Source: Chitinophaga caeni
Lineage (GTDB): Bacteria; Bacteroidota; Bacteroidia; Chitinophagales; Chitinophagaceae
Reading direction: 5' to 3'
Length of the DNA stretch: 64,000 nt
Assembly: GCF_002557795.1 (NCBI RefSeq)
Contig: NZ_CP023777.1
Location: 2,179,001-2,243,000, forward strand
The translations under genes were made by a program, and so were the position numbers. Below, in pieces: positions 16,788 through 26,903 of this stretch; the stretch's first letter is position 1; the number at the start of each line of letters is the position of its first letter. The notes beneath the pieces are model-generated. The model did not search any database. It had not been told where the DNA came from and was given only the letters and a program-made list of their open reading frames with translations.

Positions 16788-18827
16788 TTGTTAAGGAAAG
16801 AACTTGCTATTCACACTTTTGCCGATCTACTCTCATATTTCCCTTTCCGTTATGTAGACCGTACCAAGATCGACAAAATTAGGGACATCCACGGTGGGAT
16901 GGATTTTGTACAGGTGCGCGGTAGGATCGTTCACAAGGAAGTGATCGGTGAAAATAGGGCCAAGCGCTTAGTGGCCACGCTGAGGGATGAAACGGGGGAG
17001 TTGGAACTCGTTTGGTTCCAAGGCCACCAATGGGTGCAGAAATCCATCCGCGAAAATGTAAATTACCTGGTTTACGGTAGGATTTCTTCATTTAACGGGG
17101 CATTGCAAATCTCCCACCCGGAGATGGACTTATTGACGGAAGAAATTGCCGGGGGCAAACAATTTTTAGAACCTGTATATTCTACTACCGAGAAATTGAA
17201 AGCCAGGGGATTAACCGCTAAAGGCATCGGCAAACTAACTAAAAACTTACTGGAGCAATTAGCCCCAACAGAAATACAGGAAAATATCCCGGCGGATGTT
17301 ACCGCCCAATTTAAGTTGATGCCGCGACATCTCGCGTATTTCAAGATCCATTTCCCTGCCAATGATGATGATGTGAGGGCAGCGCAACGAAGGCTCAAGT
17401 TTGAAGAACTCTTCATCGCCCAAATCAGGATACTCCGCTTAAAGTTAAGGCGCCAACAGCAATCGCAAGGATTTATATTTAAAAACGTCGGTGACCATTT
17501 CAACAATTTCTATAATACTTTCTTACCCTTCCCCCTCACCGGGGCGCAGAAAAGGGTATTGAAGGAAATACGGCAAGATACCCAGGCCGGCAAACAGATG
17601 AACCGCTTGTTGCAAGGGGATGTTGGCAGCGGCAAAACAATAGTGGCATTATTAACCATGCTGCTGGCAATTGATAATGGCTTCCAAGCTTGCTTGATGG
17701 CGCCCACGGAGATATTATCCCAACAGCATTATAAAGGCATCAGTGAACTACTGGAAGGTATGCCCCTGAAAGTGGCATTGTTGACTGGTTCCATAAAAGG
17801 GAAGGCCCGCAAGAAGATATTAGCAGAATTAGCTGCCGGGGAAATACATATCCTCATCGGTACGCATGCCCTGTTGGAGCCGGAAGTGGTATTCCAGCAT
17901 ATCGGCATGGCAATCATCGATGAACAACACCGGTTCGGCGTAGCGCAAAGAGCCCGGCTCTGGCAAAAAAACAATACACCGCCCCATATTCTTGTTATGA
18001 CTGCTACCCCGATCCCGCGTACACTGGCAATGACTGTTTACGGGGATTTGGATGTTTCAGTAATTGACGAGATGCCGCCTGGACGGAAACCAATTACAAC
18101 CGTTCATAGAAACGAGGTGCAAAGAGCCCAGGTAATGGATTTTATTAAGGATGAAATCCGTAAAGGCAGGCAGGCATACGTAGTTTATCCGTTGATCGAA
18201 GACTCGGAAAAAATGGATTACGAGAACCTGATGCGGGGCTATGAAGAAGTGAAAGCCTTTTTCCCCGAACCGAAATATTACATCAGCATGGTGCACGGAA
18301 AACAGCCTGCTGACGTACGCGAAACGAATATGCACCGCTTTATAACCGGTGATACCCAGATCATGGTAGCTACCACGGTAATCGAAGTAGGTGTAAATGT
18401 TCCCAATGCATCTGTAATGGTAATTGAAAGTACGGAACGTTTCGGTTTGTCACAATTACACCAATTGCGGGGTAGGGTAGGAAGAGGCGCCGAACAATCT
18501 TATTGTATATTGATGACTGGTAATAAATTAGGGAATGATTCCAAGGAAAGAATCAAGGTAATGGTACAAACAAATGATGGATTTATTATATCTGAAAAGG
18601 ATATGGAATTGAGGGGCCCGGGAGATATTGAAGGTACACGGCAGAGTGGCATCTTGGATCTTAGGATTGCTGATATCGTGGAAGATAAGGTAATATTGGC
18701 CGCGGCCAGGGAAACCGCCGAACGTATCCTGGAGAAAGACCCTGCCCTGGAACTACCCCAGCATAGAAACTTGCATGAATTTTTGACCCGCCAACGCTCA
18801 AAATCGAACTGGAGCAAAATTTCTTAA
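16788..18827 (+). CDS. recG: ATP-dependent DNA helicase RecG
   Basis: RecG remodels stalled replication forks and branch-migrates Holliday junctions. Visible features are an OB-fold wedge domain (residues about 40-160), Walker A GDVGSGKT, the DEXH box IIDEQHRFG, MTATPIPRTLAMT, QLRGRVGRG and the RecG-specific LRGPGDIEGTRQSG. From the TTG at 16788 the protein is 679 residues. The true N terminus is probably longer: the frame continues upstream through NPIEYLKGVGPQKGE (16743-16787), which belongs to the conserved RecG start, but no ATG, GTG or TTG exists between it and the stop at 16701. See findings. The C terminus is complete. Confidence 0.93.
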   Translation: MLRKELAIHTFADLLSYFPFRYVDRTKIDKIRDIHGGMDFVQVRGRIVHKEVIGENRAKRLVATLRDETGELELVWFQGHQWVQKSIRENVNYLVYGRISSFNGALQISHPEMDLLTEEIAGGKQFLEPVYSTTEKLKARGLTAKGIGKLTKNLLEQLAPTEIQENIPADVTAQFKLMPRHLAYFKIHFPANDDDVRAAQRRLKFEELFIAQIRILRLKLRRQQQSQGFIFKNVGDHFNNFYNTFLPFPLTGAQKRVLKEIRQDTQAGKQMNRLLQGDVGSGKTIVALLTMLLAIDNGFQACLMAPTEILSQQHYKGISELLEGMPLKVALLTGSIKGKARKKILAELAAGEIHILIGTHALLEPEVVFQHIGMAIIDEQHRFGVAQRARLWQKNNTPPHILVMTATPIPRTLAMTVYGDLDVSVIDEMPPGRKPITTVHRNEVQRAQVMDFIKDEIRKGRQAYVVYPLIEDSEKMDYENLMRGYEEVKAFFPEPKYYISMVHGKQPADVRETNMHRFITGDTQIMVATTVIEVGVNVPNASVMVIESTERFGLSQLHQLRGRVGRGAEQSYCILMTGNKLGNDSKERIKVMVQTNDGFIISEKDMELRGPGDIEGTRQSGILDLRIADIVEDKVILAAARETAERILEKDPALELPQHRNLHEFLTRQRSKSNWSKIS

Positions 18828-19043
18828 CGGTTTTCACGTTATATTATTATAAAAGAGGACAGTAATTTTATTCGTTTAAGCAAAGACGTTATCCCTAGAA
18901 GATTCGGTTAGTTAGTCTGCGACCTGTTTTTGATGATGATATGAAATACTAGCTTCCAGTTATTTGAACGGAACCGTAACAATTTGGACTAGCTGTCCGT
19001 TAAAATAATTATATTAGTTTAAGAAGAACTTAAATCGAACCGC

Positions 19044-22000
19044 TTGAAATCTACGCTCCCTATTGGTATGATCTGTTGCATAATTAGCATGTTGTGGGCA
19101 GGTCCGGCTGTTTCTCAATCACAAAATTCCATGTCCTATACTCCCGTGGTATACAAGGAAAATAAAGGACAATGGGATCCTGCTGTTCTGTTTAAAGCCG
19201 AATTGGGCGGTTCTACGGTATACCTTCGTAAAACGAGCATACTTTACCAATTGTTTAATAAAAATGACATGGATGCCATTATTGAAGCCATCCATGGACA
19301 TGGCCATTCAGCGGGGGGAGATCCGCCGATTATTTTCGATCCTTCCGGCAATGGCAAGGCTAGCGTGAATGTTGCAGATATTGCCAAGTCATATCCTAAG
19401 AACGACAAGATCGGTTCTTTTGATAACCTGAAATTAAGATCCCACTCTTACGAAGTCAATTTTATCGGGGCTAACCCGGATGTGTTCGTGAAAGGAGATA
19501 AGGCTGAAAAAGGTGTTAGCAATTACCTGATCGGCAATAATCCTTCCAAATGGGGGACGGATGTGCAATCATTTCAGGCGGTGACTTACGAAGGCTTGTA
19601 TCCAAACATTGACCTTTTGATGTATTCCGGTTCCGGGCAGGTCAAATATGATCTGATCGTGAAGCCGGGCGGGGATGTCAATCAAATCCGCCTGGAATAT
19701 AAAGGGGCTGAAAAAGTAGAGCTGATTAAAGGTCAATTAAACATTACTACTTCAGTAGGTAAGTCGTACGAATTAGAGCCGTATGCCTACCAGTATATCA
19801 ATAACCAGCGGGTCAAGGTAAAAGCCAAGTACGAATTGAAAGGTAACCAGGTTACTTACAAGGTATCGGGCAAATATGATCCGAACTACCCGCTAATACT
19901 CGATCCTTCGGTTATATTCTCCACCTTAACCGGTTCTACAGCTTCAAACTGGGGCTACACAGCAACTTATGATAACCAAGGTAACCTATATGGTGCGGGC
20001 ATCATTTTCGGTGGCGGCAGATACCCGGTAAGCCCAGGGGCAATTTCCAGCGGTTTGAATGGAGGGGAATTTGATATAGCAGTGACAAAGTTCTACGGTA
20101 ATGGGAGCAATATATTTTACTCTACTTATTTGGGGGGAAGCGGTGTAGAACAGCCGCACAGCTTGTTTGTAGATGCACAGGGTAACCTGGTCATCTCCGG
20201 CAGGACAACTTCCGGGGATTATCCTACTACCAACGGGAGTACGTTGGCAGGTGGATACGATATGGTGGTAACCAAGTTAAATCAAAATGGTACCGGCTTC
20301 ATCGGCAGCATGTACGTCGGTGGTTCTAACAATGACGGGGTGAATAAATCCGCGGAGAAAGCCGGAATGGAAGACATCAAAAGAAACTATGGAGATGATG
20401 CGAGAAGTGAAGTAATTATCGATAATGCAGGTAATATATACGTAGTAGGGAGTACACAATCCAGGGATTTCCCGGTAACTGCCGGCGCGTTCCAACCTAC
20501 TTTCGGTGGTGGCGCCCAAGATGGAGTTGTGGTGAAAATTGACCCTACGTGTAATAATATTCTCTGGGCCTCTTTTCTTGGCGGAAGTGGCAATGATGCC
20601 GCCTTTGTAATAGTGTCTAGTGATGAAACTAATAGCATATACGTCGCGGGACCTACAACCAGTTCAAATATCAGTTCTATTAATACGGGTATCAATCCTA
20701 ATTTTTCCGGCGGGGGCTGCGATTCATATATCATGAGGATCTCTTCGGATGGCAGCACTGTTCGAAATTTCACCTACTTGCAATCCAGCGGAAGTGCGCC
20801 TGATATGGCTTACGGTGTGCAGCTTGATAGGGCCGGGAATGTTTACGCGATGGGTACCACCGAAGGAAGTTGGCCCATTGTTAGGCCGACCGGAACGCCA
20901 ACATTTTACAATGATAATTCGAAGCAATTTATAGTTAAACTATTACCGGATTTAAGTGATTACGTGTATTCGACAACGTTTGGTCAACACAGTGGTAAGC
21001 AACCTACTTTGTCGCCGGTAGCATTCTTGGTAGATCGTTGCGAAAACGTGTATGTTTCAGGCTGGGGTGGAGGAATTAATGTTTCGGCAGGATACCGTTC
21101 CGCCGCGGACGCTTCAGCTCTTACGATTAACATGCCCATTACGAGAGACGCCAAATCCAAGATTTCTGATGGTAGCGATTTCTATTTCTTCGTTATGAAA
21201 AGGGATGCGCTAGACATCCTATACGGAACATATTTTGGAGCCACGGGGCAAGCAGAACATGTGGACGGTGGAACCTCCCGGTTTGATTACAACGGGGTCA
21301 TCTATCAAGCCATATGTTCATCCTGTAACCCCAATGCGCCGATAGGATTTCCAACTACGGCAGGTTCATATTACACGGGTACCCCGCATACATGTAATCT
21401 TGCAGTGCTGAAAATCGCTTTCAACCTTGACGGCGTAAAAGCTAGTATCAAAACAACCGGTAATAAAAGTCATTTTTGTTCCGGCGATCCTATCACCGCG
21501 GAAGATACCAGTGTAACAAAAGCTGTAGAATGGCATTGGAACTGGGGAGATGGTACACCGGATATTGTACAAACAACCAAGGAGCCCATAACACATGTTT
21601 ATGCTCAAAACGGCGATTACGAACTGCGTTTAATTAAATACGATCCTGCTTCGTGCAATGTAAGGGATACGGCCATTATACCGATTAGGATCCGTTCCGA
21701 TAGGGCAACCCTAGGGTTTACCATGCAGCGGATAGGACCCTGCACGAACTTGGAATACCAATTTGTAAATACATCGCAAGCGCCGCCGGGAAAACCTTTC
21801 ACCGATCAATCATTTATTTGGGATTTAGGTGACGGCACTCCACCATTTTATAGTAATTCTACCCCGGATATTATACATGGTTATCCCGAAGGCGTCTATA
21901 ACATTTCCTTGCAATTAGTGGATACTAATTATTGTAATGCCCCGGATGAGATCATTCAACAATTGCGTGTAGCTGAAAACGTTACTGCTATTATCGCTGA

Positions 22001-22742
22001 TCCGGGAGAAGGCTGTGCACCGTATACCGTTAGGTTTAATAATGTTTCAAAAGGCGGTACAAGATTCGAATGGGACTTTTTCGCTGATGGTACCATCGAT
22101 TCTAATGATCCGTACCCTACTTTTACTTTCCCGGATGTGGGAACCTTCCCGGTAAAATTAACCGCTTATGATCCGAATACCTGCAATGGTATGCACGATA
22201 CTACCATATATGTTGTAGTAAGGGAAAACCCGGTAGCAGGCTATGTTTTCAGCCCGCAGCAACCTGTTCCGAATACGCCAACGCAATTCACAAGTACCGC
22301 CTCCGGTGCGCAAGATTATTATTGGACGTTCGGTGATGGGGACACTTCGGTTTTGGCAAACCCTTCACATCAATTCTTAAGAACCGGAACGTACGATGTT
22401 TGTCAAACGGTTATCAACCAATATGGATGTTTAGACACCACTTGTCAAACGGTTAGCGCGATTGTAGTACCACAATTTGATGTGCCGAGTGCTTTCTCAC
22501 CCAACAATGATGGACTTAACGATGTTTTCTTAGTGAAGGTATTCGGGGCAGTACGTTTTAATATGAAAATATTCAACCGCTGGGGACAACTCGTTTTCGA
22601 GAGTTCTGATCCGAATGTTGGTTGGGATGGTAAATATAAAGGAGCTTTACAGTCCATGGATGTATATGGATACCAAGTGTTCGTTGAGTTTACGGACGGC
22701 ACCAAGGGCTCACGATCGGGAAATGTTACATTACTAAGATGA
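19044..22742 (+). CDS. Giant secreted PKD/SBBP-type protein with T9SS type B (gliding-motility) C-terminal domain
   Basis: The protein of 1232 residues starts with TTG at 19044 (signal peptide MKSTLPIG...VSQ, cleavage near residue 25). An ATG at 19068 would lose the positive N-terminus. Residues about 35-290 form the N-terminal 'ENKGQW' domain found in Bacteroidota repeat proteins. Residues 290-780 are SBBP-like beta-propeller strands (YLGGSG, ASFLGGSGND). Several PKD-type domains follow, with WHWNWGDGT and WTFGDGD. The end is the CHU_C/T9SS type B domain (VPSAFSPNNDGLNDVF ... FNRWGQLVF ... GNVTLLR), which targets surface display. The PorP/SprF gene follows by 7 bp, a standard pairing. The role is likely adhesion or surface scaffolding. 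Confidence 0.88.
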   Translation: MKSTLPIGMICCIISMLWAGPAVSQSQNSMSYTPVVYKENKGQWDPAVLFKAELGGSTVYLRKTSILYQLFNKNDMDAIIEAIHGHGHSAGGDPPIIFDPSGNGKASVNVADIAKSYPKNDKIGSFDNLKLRSHSYEVNFIGANPDVFVKGDKAEKGVSNYLIGNNPSKWGTDVQSFQAVTYEGLYPNIDLLMYSGSGQVKYDLIVKPGGDVNQIRLEYKGAEKVELIKGQLNITTSVGKSYELEPYAYQYINNQRVKVKAKYELKGNQVTYKVSGKYDPNYPLILDPSVIFSTLTGSTASNWGYTATYDNQGNLYGAGIIFGGGRYPVSPGAISSGLNGGEFDIAVTKFYGNGSNIFYSTYLGGSGVEQPHSLFVDAQGNLVISGRTTSGDYPTTNGSTLAGGYDMVVTKLNQNGTGFIGSMYVGGSNNDGVNKSAEKAGMEDIKRNYGDDARSEVIIDNAGNIYVVGSTQSRDFPVTAGAFQPTFGGGAQDGVVVKIDPTCNNILWASFLGGSGNDAAFVIVSSDETNSIYVAGPTTSSNISSINTGINPNFSGGGCDSYIMRISSDGSTVRNFTYLQSSGSAPDMAYGVQLDRAGNVYAMGTTEGSWPIVRPTGTPTFYNDNSKQFIVKLLPDLSDYVYSTTFGQHSGKQPTLSPVAFLVDRCENVYVSGWGGGINVSAGYRSAADASALTINMPITRDAKSKISDGSDFYFFVMKRDALDILYGTYFGATGQAEHVDGGTSRFDYNGVIYQAICSSCNPNAPIGFPTTAGSYYTGTPHTCNLAVLKIAFNLDGVKASIKTTGNKSHFCSGDPITAEDTSVTKAVEWHWNWGDGTPDIVQTTKEPITHVYAQNGDYELRLIKYDPASCNVRDTAIIPIRIRSDRATLGFTMQRIGPCTNLEYQFVNTSQAPPGKPFTDQSFIWDLGDGTPPFYSNSTPDIIHGYPEGVYNISLQLVDTNYCNAPDEIIQQLRVAENVTAIIADPGEGCAPYTVRFNNVSKGGTRFEWDFFADGTIDSNDPYPTFTFPDVGTFPVKLTAYDPNTCNGMHDTTIYVVVRENPVAGYVFSPQQPVPNTPTQFTSTASGAQDYYWTFGDGDTSVLANPSHQFLRTGTYDVCQTVINQYGCLDTTCQTVSAIVVPQFDVPSAFSPNNDGLNDVFLVKVFGAVRFNMKIFNRWGQLVFESSDPNVGWDGKYKGALQSMDVYGYQVFVEFTDGTKGSRSGNVTLLR

Positions 22743-22749
22743 TTCGGAG

Positions 22750-23769
22750 ATGAAGAAAATTATACCATATTTGCTAACCGTTACATTGTGTACGCTAGGT
22801 TTTGCAGCAACAGCACAGGATTTGCACTTCTCGCAATTCTTCAACTCGCCATTGTCTACAAATCCCGCTAATACAGGTTTTATTCCCGATGGTGATTACC
22901 GTGTCGGTGTGAACTACCGCAACCAGTGGGCTAGTATTCCAGTGCCGTACAAAACCATGTCTGCTTTCGGGGATGCACAGTTGTTTAAGGACCGGTTAGA
23001 ATATGGTTGGGTTGGCGTAGGAGGCATGATCTTACACGATGTTGCAGGTACCGGAAATTTAACTTCTACCAAGGTATATGGTTCTATTGCATATCATCAG
23101 CTACTGGGTTTTAGCAGTTTGCTTTCCGCAGGTTTTAATGTGGGTTGGGCAAATAAAAGGGTAGATATAACGAAATTAACCTTTGGCGACCAGTGGAATG
23201 GGCAGTTTTTCGATTCCCAAATTCCTACTGCCGAACCCTTTGCTCAAAATAATATCAACTATCTGGATATACAGGTAGGTATGAATTACGCATATTTTCC
23301 GAATGAAAATGTGTATATCAATGGTGGATTTTCTGTTCACCATGTAAATAAACCCCAGGAAACATTCTACAATAATAATAACCAGATCGACCGCCGTTAT
23401 ATCGGTTTTCTGAATGCCAGTATTAAACTTTCCGATATGGTCATCATTAACCCGGGCGGCTATTATTCGCAGCAGGCCAAAGCCAGCGAAGTCGTAATAG
23501 GTGGTAATGCTGCCTATAATTTGTCGGGGGATGGAGCACAGCAATTATTCGGGGGACTATATTACAGGTTCAACGATGCCGCTATATTCCTGGTAGGCTA
23601 CCAGGTTAAAAACGTCAAGATGATGTTTAATTACGATGTAACAACGTCACAATTCTCTAGCAGCAACCGCAGGCAGGGGGCTTATGAAATTGGAATTATA
23701 TATACGGGATTATATCCGAACCTTCAATTTAGAAATGCTGCAAGGAAAACCTTATGCCCTAGCTTCTAA
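22750..23769 (+). CDS. PorP/SprF family type IX secretion outer-membrane protein
   Basis: The 339-residue protein has a signal peptide (ending LGFAATAQ) and the PorP/SprF hallmark DLHFSQFFNSPLSTNPANTGFI just after it. Repeated beta strands of a 14-stranded outer-membrane barrel follow, and it ends in aromatic/Phe residues. SprF-type proteins are needed to export or anchor their neighbouring T9SS type B cargo. The gene starts 7 bp after the 1232-residue protein, so the pair is an operon. A paralogue with the same layout lies at 40903-41928. Confidence 0.9.
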   Translation: MKKIIPYLLTVTLCTLGFAATAQDLHFSQFFNSPLSTNPANTGFIPDGDYRVGVNYRNQWASIPVPYKTMSAFGDAQLFKDRLEYGWVGVGGMILHDVAGTGNLTSTKVYGSIAYHQLLGFSSLLSAGFNVGWANKRVDITKLTFGDQWNGQFFDSQIPTAEPFAQNNINYLDIQVGMNYAYFPNENVYINGGFSVHHVNKPQETFYNNNNQIDRRYIGFLNASIKLSDMVIINPGGYYSQQAKASEVVIGGNAAYNLSGDGAQQLFGGLYYRFNDAAIFLVGYQVKNVKMMFNYDVTTSQFSSSNRRQGAYEIGIIYTGLYPNLQFRNAARKTLCPSF

Positions 23770-23813
23770 CAAATTATTAAGAGAAATCTTCAAAAATCGC
23801 CCTATTACTTTCA

Positions 23814-23821
23814 TAATTTTG
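23814..23821 (+). promoter_or_regulatory. -7 box for the GlcD-type gene, very short leader
   Basis: TAATTTTG fits TAnnTTTG and ends 4 nt before the ATG at 23826. If used, the transcript would be leaderless or nearly so. No clear -33 element. Confidence 0.4.
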
Positions 23822-23825
23822 CGGA

Positions 23826-25238
23826 ATGAACCAATTGCAACAAGTAACGGGGCAAGATATAGCCTATTTTCAAAACCTCCTGGGTGCTGCATATACATTA
23901 TGTGATGAAGAGTCCATGCAACCTTATTCACATGATGAAACAGAAGATTTAATATTCTTTCCACAGGTGGTATTAAAACCGGCCAATACGGCTGAAATGG
24001 CTGCCGTCATGCGGTATTGCAATGAACATATGTTGCCGGTCACGCCGAGGGGTGGGGGAACCGGTTTAAGTGGTGGTGCGCTGGCGCAATTGGGCGGTGT
24101 ACTGGTATCTACCGAAAGGTTAAATAAAATTCTCGCTGTCGATGAACGTAATTTACAGGTTACGGTAGAGCCGGGCGTTATAACAGAGGTTTTGCAAGAT
24201 GCCGTGAAAGAAAAGGGATTGTTTTATCCCCCCGATCCCAGTAGCCGCGGTTCTTGCTTTATAGGGGGAAATATTTCTGAAAACAGCGGTGGTCCCAAGG
24301 CTGTAAAGTATGGTGTGGTAAAAGATTATGTCTTGAATCTTGAGCTAGTATTGCCGGATGGATCCATAATCTGGACCGGCGCAAGTGTTTTGAAGAACGC
24401 GTCCGGTTATAACCTCACGCAGCTGGTAATCGGGAGTGAAGGAACGTTGGGTATTGTAACAAAGATCGTCCTACGATTGATTCCCCTACCAAAGCATGAT
24501 TTGTTGATGCTGGTACCTTTTTCATCAGCTGAAAATGCTTGCGCGGCTGTAAGTGCTATTTTCAGGGCAGGCTATACGCCATCGGCAATGGAATTTATGG
24601 AACGGGACGCCTTGGATTGGGTGCTCCGTTTCGTGGATAGTAGTCTGGTCAAGATCGATGATAATGTGCAAGCCCACCTGTTGATCGAGGTGGATGGCAA
24701 TTATCCCGAAGTATTAATGCAAGAAATGGAAGCCATTGCAGAAGTGGTAATGGGTTTCGATGCAGGTGAAATCTTGTTTGCCGAAAGTCACCAACAGAAA
24801 GAAGAGCTTTGGAAACTACGCAGGCGCGTTGCGGAAGCAGTGAAAGCCAATTCTGTTTATAAGGAAGAAGATACCGTGGTGCCAAGAGCTGAATTGCCGG
24901 CTTTATTAAATGGTGTGAAAGCGATCGGGCAGAAATTCGGCTTCCAATCGGTTTGTTACGGCCATGCAGGTGATGGCAACTTGCATGTAAATATTATCCG
25001 TGGTCAATTGACCGATGAACAATGGAACGGCACCCTGAAAGATGGCATCCGGGAAATATTTACACTGGTAAAATCACTGGGCGGCACTATTAGCGGGGAG
25101 CATGGCATCGGCTTGGTCCAGAAGGAGTTCATGGGTATCGTGTTTGAACCTATCCAGATGCAATTGATGCGCAAGATCAAGGAAGTCTTCGATCCGAATT
25201 ATATATTAAACCGGGGGAAGATCTTTGATGGTGAATGA
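23826..25238 (+). CDS. FAD-linked oxidase, glycolate/D-lactate dehydrogenase (GlcD) type
   Basis: The 470-residue flavoprotein has a PCMH-type FAD-binding domain: VTPRGGGTGLSGGAL contacts FAD, then PPDPSSRGSCFIGGNISENSGGPKAVKYG, then LVIGSEGTLGIVT. A C-terminal substrate-binding cap follows with CYGHAGDGNLHVNI and ISGEHGIGLVQKEF. This is the 2-hydroxyacid dehydrogenase family (GlcD, D-lactate dehydrogenase, D-2-hydroxyglutarate dehydrogenase). The exact substrate is uncertain. No GlcE or GlcF subunit lies nearby, which favours a single-subunit enzyme. It stands alone. Confidence 0.88.
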   Translation: MNQLQQVTGQDIAYFQNLLGAAYTLCDEESMQPYSHDETEDLIFFPQVVLKPANTAEMAAVMRYCNEHMLPVTPRGGGTGLSGGALAQLGGVLVSTERLNKILAVDERNLQVTVEPGVITEVLQDAVKEKGLFYPPDPSSRGSCFIGGNISENSGGPKAVKYGVVKDYVLNLELVLPDGSIIWTGASVLKNASGYNLTQLVIGSEGTLGIVTKIVLRLIPLPKHDLLMLVPFSSAENACAAVSAIFRAGYTPSAMEFMERDALDWVLRFVDSSLVKIDDNVQAHLLIEVDGNYPEVLMQEMEAIAEVVMGFDAGEILFAESHQQKEELWKLRRRVAEAVKANSVYKEEDTVVPRAELPALLNGVKAIGQKFGFQSVCYGHAGDGNLHVNIIRGQLTDEQWNGTLKDGIREIFTLVKSLGGTISGEHGIGLVQKEFMGIVFEPIQMQLMRKIKEVFDPNYILNRGKIFDGE

Positions 25239-25437
25239 TTGTATTAATAGGTATGAAACTCAATGAATTAGTTTAATGCAATCTACCACTTAAAGTCTTT
25301 CCTAGTATGCATTATTGATCGCAGGGTTTTTCAGCAGGCAGTGTATAATAGATACTTTTTATACATTTTACCTCGACATTTGCAGCACGATACGGAAAAG
25401 AACTTAAATTCGTACCAATCATTATTAAAACGATATT

Positions 25438-26022
25438 ATGAAGCGATTACTAACATTGGCAATTATCTTGCTATTGGCTACACAAGTTTCAAAAGCGCAA
25501 TATTATAAAACCGATACCGTGCAAAGGAAAGGTTTTGATAAGTCCCGCTTAATCGTTGGAGGTATGTTGGGTCTAGGTTTCGGTGATTATACCAATATTA
25601 ATATTTCCCCGATGGTCGGTTATCGTTTCAGTCAATGGATCTCCGCGGGTATTAATGTTAACTTTCAATACGCATCTTCTAAAACCCGGGATTGGGGTAC
25701 TAATAACGTGTTAGACAAATATAAATACACCGTTTACGGTGGTGGCGTTTGGGGAAGGGTACACCCTTTCGAATTTTTATACATCCATGTTCAACCGGAA
25801 TATAACGCGATATCTGAAAAACAAACCGTGTATACTAATCCCAGGCAGGTTTTTACTGCTAATTACGGCGCTCCCAGCTTATTGGTTGGCGGTGGATATA
25901 TGCAGGCTATCGGGGGAAACTCGTATTTCACGATCGGTTTGTTATACGATGTTCTACAGGATGCCAATTCACCTTACGGCAGCCAACCGATTTACCAAGG
26001 AGGTATCAACATCGGTTTATAA
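25438..26022 (+). CDS. Outer-membrane beta-barrel family protein
   Basis: The 194-residue protein has an N-terminal signal peptide (residues 1-20, ending VSKAQ). The body alternates aromatic and polar residues (GLGFGDYTNINISPMVGYRFS, WISAGINVNFQY, HPFEFLYIHVQPEYNAI, YFTIGLLYDVL), typical of an eight-stranded outer-membrane barrel of the OmpA/OmpW kind. It probably lies in the outer membrane; its transport or binding role is unknown. It is monocistronic with a perfect 13-bp terminator. Confidence 0.75.
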   Translation: MKRLLTLAIILLLATQVSKAQYYKTDTVQRKGFDKSRLIVGGMLGLGFGDYTNINISPMVGYRFSQWISAGINVNFQYASSKTRDWGTNNVLDKYKYTVYGGGVWGRVHPFEFLYIHVQPEYNAISEKQTVYTNPRQVFTANYGAPSLLVGGGYMQAIGGNSYFTIGLLYDVLQDANSPYGSQPIYQGGINIGL

Positions 26023-26054
26023 TCTTTTAATAGTTAGCTGATAAATAAAAATCT

Positions 26055-26093
26055 AAAGCGTTTATGCAGAATGTAACCTAGCATAAACGCTTT
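26055..26093. terminator. Bidirectional terminator, 13-bp perfect stem
   Basis: AAAGCGTTTATGC (26055-26067) and GCATAAACGCTTT (26081-26093) are exact reverse complements. The hairpin separates the outer-membrane gene (stop 26022) from the convergent LOG-family gene (stop 26114). Confidence 0.85.
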
Positions 26094-26113
26094 GCTTTAT
26101 ATGATATATGATA

Positions 26114-26683
26114 TCAATCGATCAAATCAGCTTCTAACATGCTTTTCAGTAAACCGTTCACATTGTCGGCGATGTGTAGATTGTCTGTTTGTGCTTGTTG
26201 GGCGAAGCCTTCTTTACAGGCAAATTGGATATGTTGGTACAAATGATCATAAAATCCATTTACATTCAGCAAGCCTACAGTTTTACTATGTAAAGTCAAC
26301 TGGTTCCAGGTGATGATTTCGAATAATTCATCCAAGGTGCCGAAACCGCCGGGTAAGGCGATTGCCGCATCGCAAAGTTCGTACAGGATCGTTTTCCTTT
26401 GATGCATCGTTTTCACCTCGATCTGCTGTGTCAAATGTTGATGTTTCCGTTCTTTAGTATTCAGGAACTCGGGGATGACGCCGATTACTTCCCCTCCTTC
26501 TGCTAGCGCGCTATCGGCTACTAACCCCATTAAACCTGCTTGCCCACCACCATAAACAATCTTGATGTCTTTTCGTGCTAATAATTTACCCAGTTCCTTG
26601 GCCATATCTGAATAAATGGGCTGATTCCCGACACTTGAACCGCAAAAAATAACAATGCTTTTTATCATATCAAGAGATTTCAA
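26114..26683 (-). CDS. LOG family protein (cytokinin riboside phosphate phosphoribohydrolase type)
   Basis: The 189-residue protein of the LOG/TIGR00730 Rossmann-like family has KSIVIFCGSSVGNQPIYSD at the N terminus, YGGGQAGLMGLVADSAL, and the signature ALPGGFGTLDELFE. Members cleave nucleoside monophosphates (including cytokinin riboside 5'-phosphates) to base and ribose 5-phosphate. The exact base is unknown here. It is a short member of the group, similar in size to the plant-type LOG proteins. A second LOG-family gene lies at 28433-29131, across the symporter gene. Confidence 0.88.
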   Translation of the reverse strand: MKSLDMIKSIVIFCGSSVGNQPIYSDMAKELGKLLARKDIKIVYGGGQAGLMGLVADSALAEGGEVIGVIPEFLNTKERKHQHLTQQIEVKTMHQRKTILYELCDAAIALPGGFGTLDELFEIITWNQLTLHSKTVGLLNVNGFYDHLYQHIQFACKEGFAQQAQTDNLHIADNVNGLLKSMLEADLID

Positions 26684-26903
26684 TTCTCCGAATGTACAAA
26701 GCTCCCCTTGATTACGGTTACTAAATTCGAAGTATTTACCTATTTTTAAACATTAATTAATGATCCAATGGGGTGATCTACTTTATTCATGCTCCCCTTA
26801 CCTGCCAACTTGTACCCGGGAATCAAGGGGGATTTTGAATGGTAATTGTATGATGAGGTCGATGTGAATGATTTTTCAACCAGCATAATTTGAATTTATT
26901 TTT

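Noticed and set aside
16788..18827. recG considered a broken pseudogene because of its start
   Set aside because: All helicase motifs and the C terminus are intact, and the conserved N-terminal segment is in frame; only the start codon is odd.
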